From: Pseudomonas fluorescens
Lineage (GTDB): Bacteria; Pseudomonadota; Gammaproteobacteria; Pseudomonadales; Pseudomonadaceae
Direction: 5' to 3'
Assembly (NCBI RefSeq): GCF_902498195.1
Contig: NZ_CABVIY010000002.1
Coordinates: 930,001-994,000, forward strand
DNA length: 64,000 nucleotides
Below, one piece after another: positions 60,628 through 64,000 of the stretch. A model generated the notes under the pieces. It was given only the letters and a program-made list of their open reading frames with translations. It was not told the origin of the DNA and did not search any database. Position numbers and translations under genes: made by a program. Within the stretch, counting starts at the first letter, position 1; each line of letters begins with the position of its first letter.

Positions 60628-60939
60628 CTAGAACGGCACGCGTCCCAGAATCATGTCCCGGTACATCACGAAATCGCCGAGCAGGCTGTAGAAGGGATGC
60701 TGGAAGGTCGCAGGACGATTCTTTTCAAAGAAAAAATGCCCGACCCAGGCGAAGCTGTAACCCGCCACTGGCAAGACCCACAACAGCATCCAGGCGCCTC
60801 GACCGATGGTCAGTGCCAGGATAAAAATGACCAGCGTGGTGCCGATGAAGTGTAATCGTCGGCAAGTACTGTTGCTGTGTTCGCTGAGGTAGTACGGGTA
60901 AAACTCAGCGAAGCTGTTGAAACGCTTGATGTTTTCCAC
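60628..60939 (-). CDS. Mpo1-like (DUF962) integral membrane protein
   Basis: A 103-residue protein: VENIKRFNSFAEFYPYYLSEHSNSTCRRLHFIGTTLVIFILALTIG is the DUF962 hallmark (YYLSEH and RRLHFIGT), followed by two or three hydrophobic segments and FFEKNRPATFQHPFYSLLGDFVMYRDMILGRVPF. Yeast Mpo1 is a 2-hydroxy-fatty-acid dioxygenase; the His residues in SEH, RRLHF, GHFFFEKNRP and FQHP are kept. Start placed at GTG 60939, which gives the usual N-terminus; an upstream in-frame ATG ends at 61014. Confidence 0.82.
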   Translation of the reverse strand: MENIKRFNSFAEFYPYYLSEHSNSTCRRLHFIGTTLVIFILALTIGRGAWMLLWVLPVAGYSFAWVGHFFFEKNRPATFQHPFYSLLGDFVMYRDMILGRVPF

Positions 60940-61084
60940 GACTGCGATCTCTGTGGTTATTGTTCTGACTGCAAGTTGTTCTGCGGGTAGCTTATTTGAG
61001 TCTAGAGTGATCATTGGCGGCGGCCAGTGACAATCGGCGCCACTTTAGTATCCTTCGGAAATTTGCCGTGATAGACGGCTCATC

Positions 61085-62161
61085 ATGCAAGAACCCGACA
61101 TGAGCGAACGAACGACTTCTGCAAGCTGGGCGATGGGGATTGTCAAAGCACTGGAAATGGACGGCCTGGATTGCCGGGTTCTGTTCAAACAGCTGGGGCT
61201 CGACTACGCGGCGCTGGATGATCCGGATGCACGCTTCCCGCAAGATTCCATGACACGACTGTGGCAACGGGCGGTTGAGCTGTCCGGCAACCCGGCGATC
61301 GGCCTGAACATGGGCAAGGTGGTGCGACCGGCGCAGTTCCACGTGACCGGCTACGCCTTGATGTCCAGTCAGACCCTGGCCGAAGGTTTCAGGCGACTGG
61401 TGCGCTACCAGCGGATCATTGCCGAAAGTGCCGACCTGAGTTTTCGGCTGCTGGATGAGGGCTATGCGCTGATTCTGACGGTGCATGGCGATCATTTGCC
61501 GCCGACCCGGCAAAGCGCCGAAGCCTCGCTGGCCTGCGCCCTGGCGCTGTGCGGCTGGTTGACCGGACGCACGCTGCACCCGCGCAAGGTGCTGGTGCAG
61601 GGTGACCAGCCGGCGAATCTCGAACCTTATAAACAGGCCTTCCATGCGCCGCTGGTGTTCAACGCGCCTTATGACGCGCTGATTTTCGAGCGCGCTGACA
61701 TGGAAGCCCCGTTGCCGACCGCCAATGAGGCCATGGCGCTGTTGCATGACCGGTTTGCCGGCGAGTACCTGGCGCGGTTTTCCGAGAGTCGCGTGACCCA
61801 CAAGGCGCGCCAGGTGTTATGCCGTTTGCTGCCCCAGGGCGAACCCAAGCGCGATGCCGTGGCGCAGACCCTGCACCTGTCGCAACGCACCTTGCAGCGC
61901 CGCTTGCAGGAAGAAGGCACGAGTTTCCAGACGTTGCTCGACGACACCCGGCGCGAACTGGCCGAGCAGTATCTGGCGCAACCGACCATGACCCTGCTGG
62001 AAATCGCTTATTTGCTGGGGTTTGCCGATCCGAGCAATTTTTTCCGCGCCTTCCGACGCTGGTTCGATACCACGCCCGGCGAGTACCGGGCGCGGCTGAT
62101 GCAGATGACCGAACCGGCTAATGACGCCAGAACGCCGGAATACACAGCACAAACACCGTAA
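61085..62161 (+). CDS. AraC-family regulator (OruR/ArgR-like subgroup)
   Basis: A 358-residue regulator with an arabinose-binding-type N-terminal domain (MGIVKALEMDGLDCRVLFKQLGLDYAALDDPDARFPQDSMTRLWQRAVEL; GLNMGKVVRPAQFHVTGYALMSSQTLAEGFRRLVRY) and a C-terminal AraC domain (VAQTLHLSQRTLQRRLQEEGTSFQTLLDDTRRELAEQYLAQPTMTLLEIAYLLGFADPSNFFRAFRRWFDTTPGEYR). ATG 61085 or 61100 could start it. It is divergent from Mpo1-like and convergent with trkH, overlapping its 3' end by 44 bp. Target unknown. Confidence 0.9.
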   Translation: MQEPDMSERTTSASWAMGIVKALEMDGLDCRVLFKQLGLDYAALDDPDARFPQDSMTRLWQRAVELSGNPAIGLNMGKVVRPAQFHVTGYALMSSQTLAEGFRRLVRYQRIIAESADLSFRLLDEGYALILTVHGDHLPPTRQSAEASLACALALCGWLTGRTLHPRKVLVQGDQPANLEPYKQAFHAPLVFNAPYDALIFERADMEAPLPTANEAMALLHDRFAGEYLARFSESRVTHKARQVLCRLLPQGEPKRDAVAQTLHLSQRTLQRRLQEEGTSFQTLLDDTRRELAEQYLAQPTMTLLEIAYLLGFADPSNFFRAFRRWFDTTPGEYRARLMQMTEPANDARTPEYTAQTP

Positions 62162-63572
62162 TGATCTCCAGTCGGCCCAGCAGCATGCCGAACGAGAGAA
62201 TCCACTTGGCGGCGTCCGGCAGGGAGGCAAAATTACCGGCCGGGCCGATGGTCTCGCCCAGGCCCGGGCCGACACCGGACACGGTGCTGGCCGCGCCGGT
62301 CAGGGCGGTCATCCAGTCCACGCCGAGCAGCGACAGCAGCAGTGCGATCACGCAGATGGTGATGGCGAAAAAGAACGAAAAGGTCAGGATCGAGCGCACG
62401 ATCTCTTCATCGAGGCGGTGACCGTTGTACTTCTGCTTGATCACCGCGCGCGGGTGGATCAGTTGGTTAAGGTTGGCCTTGAGCAGGATGTAGGCCACCT
62501 GGAAACGGAAAATCTTGATCCCGCCGGCGGTCGACCCCGAGCAGCCACCGACAAAGCCCAAGTAGAAGAACAGCATCAGCGAGAAGTTGCCCCACAGGCT
62601 GTAGTCCCCCAGCGCGAAACCGGTGGTGGTCACCACTGAGGTCACGTTCAGCGCCACATGGCGCAGGGCATCCAGCCAGTGCAGCTGGGTGGTCCACCAG
62701 TACCAGGTGCCGAGCACCAGCCAGGTCACCAGCAACATCCCCAGCAAGCCCTGCACCTGCTGATCCTTGATCAGCGCCCGGCGATTGCCGCGCAACGTTG
62801 CCACGTACAGGGTGAACGGCAGGCTGCCGAGAATCATGATGACGATCGCCACCCAGTGCACCGCCGGTTGCGTCCACTTGGCCAGGGATTGGTCCGAGGT
62901 GGAAAAACCCCCGGTGGAAATCGCTGACATCGCATGGTTGATCGCATCGAACGGGCTCATCCCGGCCCACCAGAAGGCCAGGCTGCCAAAAATGGTGATG
63001 CCGACGTAGGCCGCCACGATCAGCCGCGCCACCATGTGCGAACGGGGCATGACTTTTTCGGAGCGGTCCGACGATTCGGTCTGGAACAACCGCATGCCAC
63101 CGATGCGCAGCAGCGGCAGGATCGCGACCGCCATGCCGATGAAGCCGATGCCGCCGATCCAGTGCAGCAGCGAGCGCCACATCAGGATGCCGGGGGACAT
63201 TTCATCGAGGTGGTTGAGCACCGTCGAACCCGTGGCCGTGATGCCGGACATGCTTTCGAAGAATGAGTCGGTGTAGCTGATGTGCTGGGTCAGCAAAAAC
63301 GGCAGCGCGGCGAAGATGCACACCACCAGCCAACTGCTGACGGTCAGCAGGTACATGTCCCGTGGTCGCAGGTGTACATGTTCCGGGCGTCCGGGAATGA
63401 CCAGGGCCAGGCCGCCGACAAAGGTGATCATGCTGGCCCAGAGGAACGATGGCAGGTCGCCGGTGCGATCGAAGATCACCAGCGTGGCCATGGGCACGAC
63501 CATGGCGATGGCCAGGGTGATCAGGAAGATGCCGATGATGAAACCAATGAGACGTAAGGTCGGCAACGCCAT
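62118..63572 (-). CDS. trkH: Trk-type potassium uptake protein TrkH
   Basis: A 484-residue potassium-translocating subunit with four pore-loop repeats. Filter-type motifs: SGITATGSTV, ISTGGFSTSD, VVTTTGFALGDYS and GAASTVSGVGPGLGE; the GGIGFIGMAVAILPLLRIGGMRLFQTESSDRSEK and GGCSGSTAGGIKIFRFQ segments are TrkH hallmarks. It works with TrkA. ATG 63572 is preceded by a weak site. Its last 44 bp lie under the convergent AraC gene. Confidence 0.94.
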   Translation of the reverse strand: MALPTLRLIGFIIGIFLITLAIAMVVPMATLVIFDRTGDLPSFLWASMITFVGGLALVIPGRPEHVHLRPRDMYLLTVSSWLVVCIFAALPFLLTQHISYTDSFFESMSGITATGSTVLNHLDEMSPGILMWRSLLHWIGGIGFIGMAVAILPLLRIGGMRLFQTESSDRSEKVMPRSHMVARLIVAAYVGITIFGSLAFWWAGMSPFDAINHAMSAISTGGFSTSDQSLAKWTQPAVHWVAIVIMILGSLPFTLYVATLRGNRRALIKDQQVQGLLGMLLVTWLVLGTWYWWTTQLHWLDALRHVALNVTSVVTTTGFALGDYSLWGNFSLMLFFYLGFVGGCSGSTAGGIKIFRFQVAYILLKANLNQLIHPRAVIKQKYNGHRLDEEIVRSILTFSFFFAITICVIALLLSLLGVDWMTALTGAASTVSGVGPGLGETIGPAGNFASLPDAAKWILSFGMLLGRLEIITVFVLCIPAFWRH

Positions 63573-63693
63573 GAAATCCGCTCGGCTGTCATTAGGAAGG
63601 GCGCCATTCTACCTGCGGGGCAGGGCATGTAAACCGGCACCGTCGCGGCAGATACAGCTAGAATAGCCGCACAATTTTTTCAGGAGGTGGCCG

Positions 63694-64000
63694 ATGCAGG
63701 CTCTCGACGTTTTGCTCAACCGTGTTTCCGTCCCGCGACTGATCGAACCGGCGCCAACCCGGGAGCAGCGCGACGTGCTGTTTGCCTCGGCCATGCGGGC
63801 ACCGGATCACGGTCACTTGCAGCCTTGGCGTTTCCTGACCGTCGAAGGCGCGGCACGCGAGCAAATGGGCGAGTTGCTGGCCGAAGCGGCAAAGCTGCAG
63901 GATGGCGACGTCACCGAAGCGGCCATCGACAAGGCGCGTAACGGTCCACTGCGCGCGCCGTTGGTGGTCGTGGTGATTGCCCGGACACAGGAACACGTCA
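63694..64000 (+). CDS. YdjA-like nitroreductase, 3' truncated by window end
   Basis: A strong CAGGAGG site precedes ATG 63694. The 102 visible residues read as a FMN-dependent nitroreductase of the YdjA group: MQALDVLLNRVSVPRLIEPAP, then RAPDHGHLQPWRFLTVEG, the flavin-binding segment, and ARNGPLRAPLVVVVIA. The open frame continues past the window. Reduces nitro compounds or related acceptors with NAD(P)H. The start is well supported; completeness is not known. Confidence 0.88.
   Translation, partial: MQALDVLLNRVSVPRLIEPAPTREQRDVLFASAMRAPDHGHLQPWRFLTVEGAAREQMGELLAEAAKLQDGDVTEAAIDKARNGPLRAPLVVVVIARTQEHV

Overview
The window is chromosomal DNA of a fluorescens-group Pseudomonas. Evidence: GC-rich coding with Pseudomonas-type operons (GbuA/GbuR guanidinobutyrase locus, LapEBC-LapA-LapD-LapG biofilm locus, AraFGH/Dgo sugar genes), and three families of intergenic REP-like inverted repeats (cores GGAGCGGGCTTGCTCGCGA, GGAGCGAGCCTGCTCGCGA and AGGAGCTGCCGAAGGCTGCG), mostly as head-to-head pairs between transcription units. 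About 62 protein genes are supported. I see no rRNA, tRNA, IS element, prophage or CRISPR.

Layout. (1) 0-6.4 kb: FCD-type GntR regulator (5' truncated), SMP-30 lactonase, short-chain sugar dehydrogenase and the AraFGH sugar importer. (2) 6.6-10.9 kb: GntR/UTRA regulator, ADP-ribosylglycohydrolase-family hydrolase, NCS1 permease and PfkB kinase, a probable N-glycoside/nucleoside salvage unit resembling E. coli yegTUVW but with a different transporter class. (3) 11-13.7 kb: small proteins, an MFS exporter, a GNAT acetyltransferase. (4) 13.8-19.1 kb: dgoK-dgoA-dgoD, a galactonate-type MFS importer and an IclR regulator. (5) 19-28 kb: mixed housekeeping and hypothetical genes (DUF899, DUF6279 lipoprotein, TorF-like porin, CvfB, two transporters with a LysR regulator, small proteins). 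(6) 28.1-34.6 kb: MBL hydrolase plus ACP-like protein, then gbuA - NTF2-like - NCS1 permease - SSS symporter, divergent from gbuR. (7) 34.6-35.2 kb: tRNA-modifying DTW protein. (8) 35.3-50.9 kb: complete Lap adhesin system: LapC, LapB, LapE, a 2387-residue LapA-type adhesin with TAAG cleavage motif, LapD and LapG. (9) 51-64 kb: YbaN, YecA-like, RecQ, MarR, a short FimV-like protein, SelT/W/H-type protein, EamA, AraC regulators, LpxH-like phosphoesterase, HD protein, Mpo1-like, TrkH and a nitroreductase cut by the window end.

How they work together. Regions 1 and 4 together encode every step of oxidative (De Ley-Doudoroff) galactose catabolism: uptake (AraFGH), 1-dehydrogenation, lactone opening, galactonate dehydration (DgoD), phosphorylation (DgoK) and aldol cleavage (DgoA). 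The two operons, 12 kb apart, carry homologous promoters and leaders (1548-1675 and 13797-13899), the strongest evidence here that they are one regulon; the FCD regulator at the window start is the natural candidate. L-arabinose is an alternative or additional substrate of the first operon. AANAANAA (Hfq/Crc-type) motifs lie just before several of these genes, and one covers the start of the gbu-operon NCS1 permease.

The most unusual items are the twin promoters with an orphan leader ORF, the yeg-like cluster, a 62-residue protein resembling the SutA C-terminus, an ACP-like protein lacking the attachment serine, and the mosaic repeat order of the compact Lap adhesin.
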